Assembly: GCA_004296885.1 (NCBI GenBank)
Contig: SCVN01000015.1
Span: forward strand, 62,001 to 126,000
From: Nitrospirota bacterium
GTDB taxonomy: Bacteria > Nitrospirota > Nitrospiria > Nitrospirales > Nitrospiraceae
Direction of reading: 5' to 3'
Length of the DNA: 64,000 bases
Under the pieces are notes generated by a model, which searched no databases, was not told where the DNA came from, and saw only the letters and a program-made list of their open reading frames with translations. The translations under genes and the position numbers were made by a program. This document shows, piece by piece, positions 8,418 through 17,162 of the stretch; the first letter of the stretch is position 1; every line of letters starts with the position of its first letter.

Positions 8418-8810
8418 ATAGGGCATCTCCTCGTCGTCCAGCCCAAAATAATGCCCGATCTCGTGGACAACCGTGTCCCGCACTTCCCGCACCACCTCGT
8501 CCGCCGTGTGACAGAGGCGCAGGATCGGCCCGCGGTATATCGCAATGCGCGCCGGAAGCTGGCCGCCCGGATCGAAGAAGGTCTCGTCATCCGCACCAGC
8601 GCCGGAATAAAGTCCTAACAGATCGTCTTCCGACTCCAGGCCCAACTCATCCAGCACATCCCGCGCCGGCTCTTCCTCCACCATGACCGCCACGTTCTTC
8701 ATGATCCTGGCATAGTCCCGGGGCAACCCGTCCAGCGCTTGACGGACCAGACCGGAGAACTCTTCAGTCGTGACGGTCAACGCCGAACGTCGGCGGCGGG
8801 CCCGAGGCAT
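8415..8810 (-). CDS. Zincin-like metallopeptidase family protein
   Basis: 131 residues. The C-terminus carries HEIGHYFGLDDEEMPY, the HExxH zinc-binding motif with the downstream D-D-E typical of the small 'possible zinc metallo-peptidase' family (Zincin_1/PF06262). The mid-region 'NVAVMVEEEP' and 'LLGLYSG' also fit that family. Such proteins are predicted soluble metalloproteases; substrates are not established. The N-terminus is strongly basic (MPRARRRRSAL). It lies 9 bases downstream of the TPR lipoprotein gene and is probably co-transcribed with it. The stop codon is embedded in a repeat motif, and a second, broken copy of its 3' end lies at 6748-6847. Confidence 0.85.
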   Translation of the reverse strand: MPRARRRRSALTVTTEEFSGLVRQALDGLPRDYARIMKNVAVMVEEEPARDVLDELGLESEDDLLGLYSGAGADDETFFDPGGQLPARIAIYRGPILRLCHTADEVVREVRDTVVHEIGHYFGLDDEEMPY

Positions 8811-8819
8811 AGAGTCTCT

Positions 8820-9251
8820 CTAGTATGTTTTGGGATCCATATACGCTTTGTCTTTCGACAGGAGCCCGTTCTTTTCGACCTGATTGCCATATTTGCGGAA
8901 TGGAGGGGCATTCCAAATGACTTGGTTGCCGGGAGCCAGATTCGCCGCCTCTTTATAATGGGCGGTCGCCTCCTTCTTGTTGCCCAGCCGTTCCAGCGTC
9001 AAGGCCAGGTCATAGTGGGCCTCGGCCAACTCCGGCTGGACCTTGATCGCCGCTTCATATTGCGCTTGAGCCTGCGCCCACTGACCTTGCGTAAATAATT
9101 TGTTCCCCTCCTCCACGGCCGCGACCGCGGCGGCCGGCGTTCCTGCCGGAGCCTTCAGGGTCAGCACCGCCACGGCTGTCTTCTTCTCCGGCCCCGCGCA
9201 GCCGGCGACCACGAGGACAAGACCCAGCAACACCAGCACGTTCTTCATCAT
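8820..9251 (-). CDS. TPR-containing lipoprotein
   Basis: 143 residues. The signal peptide ends in a lipobox (LVVAGC) with the predicted lipidated Cys at about residue 18. About residues 48-115 form two TPR units (A.EEGNKLFTQGQWAQA, then AEAHYDLALTLERLG). The tail is short and polar (ending DPKTY). It is probably an outer-membrane-tethered scaffold. It follows addA on the same strand with a 28-base gap, so it may be the distal end of the addB-addA transcript or have its own promoter. Confidence 0.85.
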   Translation of the reverse strand: MMKNVLVLLGLVLVVAGCAGPEKKTAVAVLTLKAPAGTPAAAVAAVEEGNKLFTQGQWAQAQAQYEAAIKVQPELAEAHYDLALTLERLGNKKEATAHYKEAANLAPGNQVIWNAPPFRKYGNQVEKNGLLSKDKAYMDPKTY

Positions 9252-9279
9252 TTGCCTCCGCCGTTTCGGTTGGTGAGCT

Positions 9280-12200
9280 TCACACTTTCACGCCGACTCC
9301 GCTCCGCATAAAGATAAACTGGAAGCGGACCGGCCTGATCCCCAGACATGCGGCGGCCGCGTCCCGATAGACCTGGGCCTGGACCCGATAGTCCGCAGCC
9401 TTGGCTTCCGCCTCGCCGGCCGCCACTCGATCCGTCTTATAATCTGCAATCCAAACCTCTCCGTCAAGCCGGTACAGCAAATCCATCGCCCCATGCATCA
9501 CGCAAGACCGAGGGCTGACGGCTGATGGCTGATGGCCGCCCCCATTCCATGGAATCGCAAAGGGCACTTCACGGCCCAGAATCTCGGCCCGCCTGAGCTC
9601 TGCAAAAGGCGCGGAGGCGGCAAACCCGGCAAAGAGTTCCTGCAACTCGACTCGAATCCGCTCTGCGTCCCCCGCCTGCTCCGCCGGAATATGCGCCCGG
9701 CAGAGGCGATCAATGTGGGCCGGGAGCCTCGCCGGATCAACGGCAAAGTCCCATGCCTGCACCACCAAATGGGCCAGGGTGCCGATCAACCGGGACCGCT
9801 CGGCCTCGCCCGGCTCACGACCGGTCGTCCCGGCTACGCCATGCGCCTGGCGCTGGAGCACTTGCGTCGGCGTCAGCTCGTCCGGCCGCAGACGCGCCGC
9901 AGCCCAGGCTTCATCGCGTTGCGCCCAGCGCCGCACCAACTCGGTCCCTGCCGCCTCAGCGCCGCGCAAGACGCCGAGCGGCTTCTTCTTCCGGGATACC
10001 GGATCGGCCGCCGCCATCACGCGCTGCGCGAGTTGCACGGACCCGACCCGACAGGTGCGATCCTCCGCCCGGCCCACCTCGCCATCCACCGCCTCGCGCA
10101 GCAGCGCCAGCAACGAATCGCGAGACGGCCGTCCGGGGAGCCCGCCGGACAGGATCAACCGTTCCTTGGCGCGAGTCATCCCCACATAAAGCAGGCGCCG
10201 CCGCTCCACCGCCTCCCTCGCCTCTCCTTTTTCCTTCGTGACCACCGCCCCCAGGCTGCACCGGTCGCCTTGCACCAGCCCGACCAGCCCGGTGGACCAG
10301 TCCTGCGACAGGAGCGGCGCCCGCCGGCTCGGCCCGGTCCCGTGGTGCAGCCCGGCCAGGATCACCACCGGGAATTCCAACCCCTTGGCTTTGTGGATCG
10401 TCAAGACCCGCACGGCCTCCAGCGACTCTTCGGCCAGCGCGCTCTCCGCTTCCTCCGGTTGTTCATCCAGCCGGCTCACCATCATATCCACGAATCCTCC
10501 CAGGCCCAGATGAGGCCGGTCGGCCAACTCCTCGGCCATGTGACGGACCTTGAGCAGATTGGCCGACGCCTGCTCCCCATGGAGCGACGAAGCGGCGATC
10601 TCCAGCAGCGGCAACCGTTCGAACAGCACGTGGATCGCCTCCGGGAGCGGGCGCAGGGGAAGGGCCAGGGCCAGCTCGGCCAACTGTGCGTATAGACGGA
10701 GAAGGATGGGCGCCCGCGGGCTGTCCCAGCCGTCCAGACGCAGGCCGGCGCGATAGTCCAATGCCCGGCGCTCGTGGAGTGCGACCAGCTCCCGATCGGT
10801 GACGCCGCCGAGGGGCGAGCGCAGCAGACCCACCAAGGCGATCCGGTCCAGCGGATTCTCCAGCACCCGCACGAGGTTGACCAGGTCAATGACTTCCTGC
10901 CGCCGGTAATAATGCTTCTCCCCGTCCGTCACGTAGGGAATGTCGTGGCGCCGCAAGGCATCCAGATAATCCTGCGCCTGGGTGAGCTTGCGGAACAACA
11001 ACGCCACCTGCCCCGGCTTGAGCGGCTGCTGCCGGCCCTGCGCATCGGTCAGGACTTCATGCGCGAGCAGCTCCTCTTTGATCCACCGGGCCAGGGTCTC
11101 CGCTTCCGCACGGGTCGTCGCCGCCGCGTCCAGTGCATGCTCGTCCTCCGTCCCGCCCACCAGCAGGAGCGACGCGCCCGGCGCGGAAACGCCGCCCCGA
11201 CGGCCCGGCTGGACGAGCAGGGGCACGTTCGGCGGCTGCAGGTGTTCCTGTTGCGTGAGCAACCGGTCGAACACCGCGTTGACCACGTCCAGGACCGCCC
11301 CGTGGCTGCGGAAGTTGGTCTCCAGCTTCAAGACCGACCCACCCCCCGACTCGATCTTCTCCACCACGCGCTCGAACGCCTCGATGTCCGCCCGCCGAAA
11401 GGCGTAGATGGATTGCTTGGGGTCGCCCACGATGAAGAGCTTTCCCGGCTCGAGCGCCACCGTCTGCCAGGTCACGGCGCAGGAGCCGGACCGTTCGGAT
11501 AAGAAGAGCACGATTTCGTACTGCACCGGGTCCGTGTCCTGGAACTCATCCACCAGGATGGCGCGATAGTCCTGCTTGAGACGCTCGCGAATGCGGGGAT
11601 GCTCGCGCAGCAACGTGCGCGCCCGCGCCAGCAGCCCGTCGAACGACAACCAGCCTTCCGCGACGAAGCCGGCCCTGACCCTTTCGACGAACGGCCGCAA
11701 CAACCGCAGGAGATTTGTCATCAGAGGCTGGTCGACGGTCAGCAGGAGTTGAGCCCCTTCGATCAGGCGGCGGACCTCGGCGAAGTCCTGATCGGACCAG
11801 CCGGCCGGCGCCGCGCCGAGGTCCTTGCCCAAAATCTCGCGGCCGGCGCTATCGAGTTCGCCGAGACCTTCGATCCCCCGCTCGACGAGCAAACCGAACA
11901 GATCCCCGGCTGCGGCCAGCATGAACTCGACCTTGCGCCGCTTCGGCCGGTCGTGGGCCGACAGCAACGCCGCCGCCCGCGTGCACCGAGCCGCAAACCA
12001 GTCATGCAGCGGCGGACTGAGGTCGCCTCTCTCCACCTGGTCGGTCAGATCCGGGAGCGAGATCAACTCGCCGGACAGGGCTTGAGCCAGCTCGCGCAGC
12101 TCGTCCAGTCCCACCGCCCGCAGCACCAGCCGCCAGCGGGCATGGTCCGCCCCGGCCCGCCCCAACTCCCCGTCCAGCCAGGCGTCCCATTGCGCGGCAA

Positions 12201-12702
12201 AATACTCGGCGAAGCGATCCCCCTCGTCTTCCTGGAACGACGGGTCCACCCCGCTCTCGATCGGATGCAGACGCAGGAGATGGGCGGCGAAACTGTGCAA
12301 GGTCCCGATCTGCGCCTTCTCCAAGTCCCGCAGGGCGTCGGTCGCCCGCTCGACGATGCGGTCGGTGGTGAGCCCGTAGCGCTCGCGCAAGTCCGCCGTC
12401 GTGACCGCACCGGAGGCCGCCGGCTGCGCCTGCGCTGCCTCCGCCGCCGCCAGCAACGTGTGCAACCGCTCCCGCAGGCGGATTTTCATTTCGGCGGCCG
12501 CCTTGTTCGTGAACGTGAGCGCGACCAGCTGGGTGATAGGCACCGGCGCCGGCTCGCGCATCAACACATTGAGCATCCGGTTCACGAGCAAGGTGGTCTT
12601 GCCCGTGCCGGCGCCGGCGATCACCACGACATTGCGGTCGAACGTGGTCTCCGCCAACCGGCGAACGGCTCTATCCGCTATGGCTTCGTCCTGACGCCTC
12701 AC
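9280..12702 (-). CDS. addA: AddA/RexA-type UvrD helicase-nuclease subunit
   Basis: 1140 residues from a GTG at 12702 that overlaps the addB stop in a GTGA junction; longer in-frame readings run into addB and are rejected. Motifs in order: Walker A AGAGTGKTT (about residue 25), LTFTNKAAAEMK, VDEFQDTDPVQYE (motif II), GDPKQSIYAFRRAD, ETNFRSH, TIHKAKGLEFPVV (motif V), YVGMTRAKERL (motif VI), and near the C-terminus WIADYKTD, the core of the RecB-family nuclease. With AddB it should process double-strand DNA ends to load RecA. The nuclease domain contains an unusual short insert (GGGHQPSAVSPRSC) encoded by a heptad repeat; family members normally pass straight from the PW.. strand to the GAIDLLY-like segment. 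Confidence 0.92.
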   Translation of the reverse strand: MRRQDEAIADRAVRRLAETTFDRNVVVIAGAGTGKTTLLVNRMLNVLMREPAPVPITQLVALTFTNKAAAEMKIRLRERLHTLLAAAEAAQAQPAASGAVTTADLRERYGLTTDRIVERATDALRDLEKAQIGTLHSFAAHLLRLHPIESGVDPSFQEDEGDRFAEYFAAQWDAWLDGELGRAGADHARWRLVLRAVGLDELRELAQALSGELISLPDLTDQVERGDLSPPLHDWFAARCTRAAALLSAHDRPKRRKVEFMLAAAGDLFGLLVERGIEGLGELDSAGREILGKDLGAAPAGWSDQDFAEVRRLIEGAQLLLTVDQPLMTNLLRLLRPFVERVRAGFVAEGWLSFDGLLARARTLLREHPRIRERLKQDYRAILVDEFQDTDPVQYEIVLFLSERSGSCAVTWQTVALEPGKLFIVGDPKQSIYAFRRADIEAFERVVEKIESGGGSVLKLETNFRSHGAVLDVVNAVFDRLLTQQEHLQPPNVPLLVQPGRRGGVSAPGASLLLVGGTEDEHALDAAATTRAEAETLARWIKEELLAHEVLTDAQGRQQPLKPGQVALLFRKLTQAQDYLDALRRHDIPYVTDGEKHYYRRQEVIDLVNLVRVLENPLDRIALVGLLRSPLGGVTDRELVALHERRALDYRAGLRLDGWDSPRAPILLRLYAQLAELALALPLRPLPEAIHVLFERLPLLEIAASSLHGEQASANLLKVRHMAEELADRPHLGLGGFVDMMVSRLDEQPEEAESALAEESLEAVRVLTIHKAKGLEFPVVILAGLHHGTGPSRRAPLLSQDWSTGLVGLVQGDRCSLGAVVTKEKGEAREAVERRRLLYVGMTRAKERLILSGGLPGRPSRDSLLALLREAVDGEVGRAEDRTCRVGSVQLAQRVMAAADPVSRKKKPLGVLRGAEAAGTELVRRWAQRDEAWAAARLRPDELTPTQVLQRQAHGVAGTTGREPGEAERSRLIGTLAHLVVQAWDFAVDPARLPAHIDRLCRAHIPAEQAGDAERIRVELQELFAGFAASAPFAELRRAEILGREVPFAIPWNGGGHQPSAVSPRSCVMHGAMDLLYRLDGEVWIADYKTDRVAAGEAEAKAADYRVQAQVYRDAAAACLGIRPVRFQFIFMRSGVGVKV
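9514..9541. repeat. Heptad repeat (GGCTGAT units) inside addA
   Basis: Three consecutive near-identical 7-mers (GGCTGAC, then GGCTGAT twice) followed by a degenerate fourth. They lie in frame within addA and encode HQPSAVS on the minus strand. The same unit occurs in intergenic hairpins at 21385, 34668 and 44621. Confidence 0.8.
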
Positions 12703-15700
12703 GTCTCTTGCACCTTCTGCTTGCGCAACTGGCGCAGCTCGCGCGCAGGCGCGGACCGATATGCGCGCCGCCAGGTCGGCCCGTGATAGCGACGGCAGGC
12801 CGCCGCATAGTCGCAATAATCGCAATATCCGTCCGGCACAATCACAAACTGGCCGGCCTGGATGCCGTTCAACAACCGCGCCAACGTCTGCCGGATCTGC
12901 GGACCGGCCGGCCCCTGCCAAGCCGAGGCCTCAAAGGTCGCCCGGTCCACGGACTGGTCCCACCCGGGCGCGAGAAACAGGAACTCCACCCGCTCTGGGC
13001 CGAGGGAACGGACCGGGCCGGCCAGGACATCCGGCCCTTTCAGCCGCGCATACAAGGGCGGCTGCACACGCTGCCCCCGCACGGCCGCCTGCAACAGATT
13101 CCGGTCCTCGCCTTTCATGTCCCGGCCCTGTTTGAACTTATAGTCCACGATCCGCCAGCCCGGCGGCTGGCGCCGCTCGTCCACCCGATCCAGCCGGCCC
13201 CTGATGTGCACCGGCTTGAACTGAAGGCCCAGATCATCCAGGCTGCCCGACGCCTCGACCTCGAAGGCGACGGGTCGGAACCCGCCGGCCAGACAGTTCT
13301 CTCGATCCTGCGCGACCAGGACGGCAACGAGTCCCGCGACCGACTCCTGCGCCAACTCCCACAGCAGGGGATAGCCGGTCCCCTGGCGCGCCGCAATTGC
13401 GGCAAAGACATCCTGCACGGCCGACCGGACCAGGGTCTGTTCCCCATCTTGGCTCAGCCCGCCCTCCGGCCAGCCGGACTCGCGCAATCGGACATAGACC
13501 AGATTCAGCGCGGCATGGCACAACTCGCCCAGCATCTGAGCGGATAGGACTCCCGGCTCGATCGGCCGGATGGACTCCAGCCCCAACACCTGATCGGAAA
13601 AATATTGGAACGGGCAGCGGGCATACTGCTCCAGCGGCGTCGGAGCGATACCCCGGGCGGCCAGTCTGGTCCAATATCCCTCCAACGGACCGGCGAACCC
13701 GTCATAGGAACCGGCCTCCTCGCCTTCGATCCCCCGAAGCGCGACCAGGCTGTTGCGGAACAGGTCCGCATCGCGGCCCGTGGCGGCGAGGAACGATGTG
13801 ACGTCGAGCCCCTCGCCCGCTTGATAGAGCGCCCACTCCGTCCTCGTCAGGAGGGTCGGCAGAAACGGCGCCGTGCCCGCCCTCGCCGCCAATCGCCGGG
13901 GCACATGCAGCACCGGATCGGACAGGCCTCCCTCGTCAGGTTCCGCGATCCCCTCCTGCACGAACGGCGACGGGGCCAGCACCCGCCCCTCCGCATCGGC
14001 ACGCTGATACAACAGATAGAGCCGCTCTCTGGCGGCCTGCCGAAGCAGGGCCATCAGAAGTTGCTCTTCGTCATAGCCGGCCAGCTTTTCATCGATTTTG
14101 TAGCCCAGGGTTTCGGCGAGGGCCCGGCGGTCTCGGTCACGCAGGAAGGCATCCTCCCGAATCACGCGGGGAAAGATTTTCTCGTTCAACCCGATCACGA
14201 ACAGGGCGCGGAAGGACAGACCGCGCGCCGCCATGGCATCCATCACCGTCACGCCTTGGCACCGGTCGTCCGTCGTCGGCAGAGTGGTCCGCTCCATCGC
14301 CCCGGCGAAGGTCCGCGCCCACTCCTCCCAGGAAACGACGACACCCAGCCGATCCAGCTGACGGAGTTGAGCCAGGACCGGCTCGACCGCCGACATCACC
14401 CGACCTCGGTCCGGGTCTTGCTCCCCCGTCTTCGGTCCCGACAGATTCACGTGCTGCTCCACCAACGAAGCGAAAGCGCCGGTCAGCTCTGCAAAGCCGC
14501 CCCGCTCCGGAAGAGCCCGGCAGTGCCGGATGAGTCGGGCAACCAATGTCCAGAGGATGTTCGCCTGGCCGTCACCCTCTCCTCCCCGTCCGTCCTCCGT
14601 CTGCGTCACGGCCAGCCGCTTCCAGTCCTCTTCCCCCCGCATGATCCCTGCCTCCCCGGCCAACCGTTTCCAGCAATCGGGCCTGGGTTCGCCGACTCCG
14701 TCCGATTCCGGCTCCGGCCCGACGCGATAGAAAGGCGACGTCAACAGATCGAGCACCGCCTGTCTCGTGAATCCGGAGACAGGCAGCCAGGCCAATTGCA
14801 GCAGGACCTTGGCCAGCGGCTCTCTGGTCACCGACGTCCCCCCTGTGGCGTTGAACGGGATGCGATGCTCGTCGAAAAGCCGGCGGAGCGATACCTGGTA
14901 GGGAGTCAGGGTCCTGGCCACCAACCCGATCTCATCGAAGCGATAGCCGTGCGTCTCGACCAGATTGAGCATCTCCTTGCAGACCGTCGTCAATTCGTCC
15001 TCGACTCCGACCGTGCTCAACACGTGAACCGGACAGGCCGGCCGGCGCGCCGCCGCATCCGCTCCGGCGGCTTCGCGGGAAATCTCGGTCGCCGAGAGGT
15101 GCCGATCGAGGAATCGCCGGGCGAACGCGAAACCCTGATGTCGGCCTTGCGGAAAGTACAGGGTGGCTGCAACATGAGCGGTAACCGCCTCGAAGAACGA
15201 GAGCTGCACCTGCGTGAGATCGTAGAACCCGTAGTAGCAGGCCCGGCGAAGCCCGGACAGAAAGGGGGATCGGGCAACCCATGGACACACCGCGGCGGTC
15301 AGATCGTCGGCCGTTCCCACTCCCAACGCCCGGCCGCTTTCCAACATCGCGGCCTGGAGCGTGAACAGCGCCCTCAGCATCGGACGTTCTTCCGCCTCAA
15401 AGAGGCCCTCGCTGAGCGCGCGCAAGGCCACAGCCGGCTCCACCGCGGCATCCTGTAAGTCGCGGACCGTCGCCCAAAGGGCGGCGACCGCGCCGGGGGT
15501 GGACCCGGCTCGAGCCAGGGGTTCCAGCTCCGGCAGCTCCCGCTTCAAAATGTGACTCAGGAGCTGCTCACAGAAAAAGTCCTGCACGATCTCGAGTTGC
15601 GGGGAAACCGTGCCCGGTTCGGCTGCGGCGCGCCATTCGCCGGCCAGCCGCAAGGCCAATTGGTAGAAAGTCAGGAAGTGGACGTTGAGCAGGGGGAGGC

Positions 15701-15863
15701 CGGACTCGACCACCAGCAGTCGTCGCAGGTACGTAACCAGGGACGAGGAGGGCACGATGAGGGCGAGGGAGGCCAGGGGGTCGGCCGCTTTGAGCCGCCG
15801 CACCTCCTCAACCAGCGCCAGCTCAAGGTCGGGAGCAAAGGGGCCGGTGACGATACGGAGCAT
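12699..15863 (-). CDS. addB: AddB-type helicase-like nuclease subunit
   Basis: 1054 residues. The N-terminal half is a degenerate UvrD-like fold (MLRIVTGPF, ALIVPSSSLVTYLRR). The C-terminal quarter holds a PD-(D/E)XK nuclease (WRIVDYKFKQGRD) and the cysteines of an iron-sulphur staple: one in EQYARCPFQYF at about residue 750 and three in CDYCDYAAAC near the end. This arrangement is characteristic of AddB. The Walker A region is not a clear GxGKT, consistent with AddB acting mainly as nuclease and Chi reader and not as a motor. The gene is translationally coupled to addA through a GTGA overlap. Upstream lies an inverted heptad repeat in the 84-base gap to the zinc-ribbon gene. Confidence 0.88.
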   Translation of the reverse strand: MLRIVTGPFAPDLELALVEEVRRLKAADPLASLALIVPSSSLVTYLRRLLVVESGLPLLNVHFLTFYQLALRLAGEWRAAAEPGTVSPQLEIVQDFFCEQLLSHILKRELPELEPLARAGSTPGAVAALWATVRDLQDAAVEPAVALRALSEGLFEAEERPMLRALFTLQAAMLESGRALGVGTADDLTAAVCPWVARSPFLSGLRRACYYGFYDLTQVQLSFFEAVTAHVAATLYFPQGRHQGFAFARRFLDRHLSATEISREAAGADAAARRPACPVHVLSTVGVEDELTTVCKEMLNLVETHGYRFDEIGLVARTLTPYQVSLRRLFDEHRIPFNATGGTSVTREPLAKVLLQLAWLPVSGFTRQAVLDLLTSPFYRVGPEPESDGVGEPRPDCWKRLAGEAGIMRGEEDWKRLAVTQTEDGRGGEGDGQANILWTLVARLIRHCRALPERGGFAELTGAFASLVEQHVNLSGPKTGEQDPDRGRVMSAVEPVLAQLRQLDRLGVVVSWEEWARTFAGAMERTTLPTTDDRCQGVTVMDAMAARGLSFRALFVIGLNEKIFPRVIREDAFLRDRDRRALAETLGYKIDEKLAGYDEEQLLMALLRQAARERLYLLYQRADAEGRVLAPSPFVQEGIAEPDEGGLSDPVLHVPRRLAARAGTAPFLPTLLTRTEWALYQAGEGLDVTSFLAATGRDADLFRNSLVALRGIEGEEAGSYDGFAGPLEGYWTRLAARGIAPTPLEQYARCPFQYFSDQVLGLESIRPIEPGVLSAQMLGELCHAALNLVYVRLRESGWPEGGLSQDGEQTLVRSAVQDVFAAIAARQGTGYPLLWELAQESVAGLVAVLVAQDRENCLAGGFRPVAFEVEASGSLDDLGLQFKPVHIRGRLDRVDERRQPPGWRIVDYKFKQGRDMKGEDRNLLQAAVRGQRVQPPLYARLKGPDVLAGPVRSLGPERVEFLFLAPGWDQSVDRATFEASAWQGPAGPQIRQTLARLLNGIQAGQFVIVPDGYCDYCDYAAACRRYHGPTWRRAYRSAPARELRQLRKQKVQET

Positions 15864-15870
15864 GGGGGAC

Positions 15871-15950
15871 TAACGATGATTGCAGAGTGATGAATGATAA
15901 ATGTCGGAATCCACACTGTTCAGCATTCCGCGTTCATCATGCATCATTTA
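15871..15950. repeat. Heptad-period repeat with inverted arms, upstream of addB
   Basis: The left arm (15871-15907) carries GATGAATGATAAATG-type 7-base units and the right arm (15921-15950) carries CATCATGCATCATT; the arms are inversely related. The right arm runs over the TAA stop (15948-15950) of the zinc-ribbon gene. addB starts only 8 bases away. Confidence 0.65.
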
Positions 15951-16118
15951 CCCGGTCTCAGGGCCCATCAATTCGCCGTTGCAATCCTGGCAGGCCCAGT
16001 CTCCGTCCACGAAGGCCATGGGGTCGCCGCAGAGGGGACAATCCGGAGGAGGTCCCTTGTCGATGCTGGGCAAGGGAGGAAGCTCGATATCTAGCTCATC
16101 GTCCTCAGCAGCCATCAT
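15948..16118 (-). CDS. Small zinc-ribbon protein
   Basis: 56 residues. An acidic N-terminus (DDELDIELPPLPSID) is followed by CPLC at about residues 27-30 and CQDC at 43-46, spaced as in a rubredoxin-like or zinc-ribbon knuckle pair; 'FVDGDWACQDCNGEL' is typical of short ribbon domains. Function unknown; small ribbons of this kind often bind nucleic acid or a protein partner. Two adjacent ATGs (16118 and 16115) could start it, with GGGAAGA just upstream. It sits 56 bases after the thioredoxin-like gene on the same strand. Confidence 0.65.
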   Translation of the reverse strand: MMAAEDDELDIELPPLPSIDKGPPPDCPLCGDPMAFVDGDWACQDCNGELMGPETG

Positions 16119-16174
16119 GCATTCTTCCCACGCCCAGCCATCAGCGATCCGCCGTTCGCTCCCAGCCTGACCAC

Positions 16175-16429
16175 CTAGGTCGGTCTCGGCGCGAGCGCCT
16201 TCTCGACGCTCTGCCTGGTGGGCACGCCGATAAAGGTCAGCCGGCCGTTGATGATCGTGGCCGGCACGGCCCGGATCGAATGTCGCTCGGCCAATTCCTG
16301 CCCGTCCGGCGAATTGATGTCCACTTCGCGATAGCTGAAGCTGTGTTTCACCCGCATTTCCTTGAACAGGCTCTTGGCCGACGGACAGGCCCCGCACGTG
16401 GACGAGACCAACAGCACGACGTTCGCCAT
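16175..16429 (-). CDS. Thioredoxin/glutaredoxin-fold small protein
   Basis: 84 residues. CGAC redox motif at about residues 12-15 after a beta strand (MANVVLLVSST), and a cis-proline loop (AVPATII) followed by NGRLTFIGVPT, matching the minimal thioredoxin fold. It probably acts as a small cytoplasmic disulfide reductase or redox carrier; no signal peptide is present. It diverges from the ACT-domain gene at 16614, with 184 bases between the two starts for both promoters. Confidence 0.85.
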   Translation of the reverse strand: MANVVLLVSSTCGACPSAKSLFKEMRVKHSFSYREVDINSPDGQELAERHSIRAVPATIINGRLTFIGVPTRQSVEKALAPRPT

Positions 16430-16613
16430 AGATACACTCCTTCACCTAACAGATGGTGCATCTTAACACCGCATGAAAAGAGCGCGCAAGGCCGAGCGAG
16501 ACCGCTTGGGCTGTGCGTGAGTGATCCTCTCCCCGGCCGGCAATCGTTCGCAAACATTGAAAATCCTCCGCCGGTCCCGCATAGTAGCCTGGCGTGTCAC
16601 AAGGAAGGCCTGC

Positions 16614-17162
16614 ATGAACTCGTACGCGATGCTGACGGCATTCGGGCAAGACCGTCCCGGAATCGTGGCGGCTCTGGCCGAGGGCCTCTCTCAGCTGGGC
16701 TGCAATATCGAAGACACCTGCATGACCAGGCTGCGCGGGGAATTTACCATGATGGTCATGGTGCGTTTGCCGACGCATCTGCCCGCAGAGGCCTTGGGCG
16801 AACGACTGACGCCGTTCACCTCCCCCCACGGACTCACGGTTCTCTGCCGCGAAGTTCCCACGCAGGCAGCCGAACGTGGGGCCGAACCGGACCTGCCGAT
16901 CTTCATGCTGTCCGTGTACGGCGCCGACCACCCCGGAATCGTCGCGCAGGTCGCTCGCGTGGTGGCGGATCACGGGGGCAACATCACGGACATGAACACC
17001 CGCGTCATTGGAGCGATGGACCGGCCCGTCTATATCATGATCCTGGAAGTCCAGATGCCGGCGGGGTCCCACCCGGAGGCCTTAGGGCAGGCGCTCGATC
17101 GTCTCAAGCCGTCGCTCGGCGTGGACCTGACCTTCCGGCCCCTGGAACAGGTTCGCCTCTAA
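16614..17162 (+). CDS. Two-ACT-domain protein, GcvR-like
   Basis: 182 residues from ATG 16614, which has AAGGAAGG just upstream; an earlier in-frame start would add 31 arginine-rich residues without family support. Two ACT domains are visible: residues 4-80 (AFGQDRPGIVAALAEGLSQLGCNIED) and 97-175 (VYGADHPGIVAQVARVVADHGGNITDMNT). This tandem matches the GcvR family, which modulates the glycine-cleavage regulator in enterobacteria; in other phyla the role is not shown. No DNA-binding domain is present. The TAA stop is the first codon of the 320-base repeat element that separates it from def. Confidence 0.85.
   Translation: MNSYAMLTAFGQDRPGIVAALAEGLSQLGCNIEDTCMTRLRGEFTMMVMVRLPTHLPAEALGERLTPFTSPHGLTVLCREVPTQAAERGAEPDLPIFMLSVYGADHPGIVAQVARVVADHGGNITDMNTRVIGAMDRPVYIMILEVQMPAGSHPEALGQALDRLKPSLGVDLTFRPLEQVRL

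Noticed and set aside
8811-8819. Treating the two metallopeptidase tails as target-site duplications of a transposon
   Set aside because: They are too long (~90 bases) and too diverged (about 89% identity), and there is no transposase gene between them.
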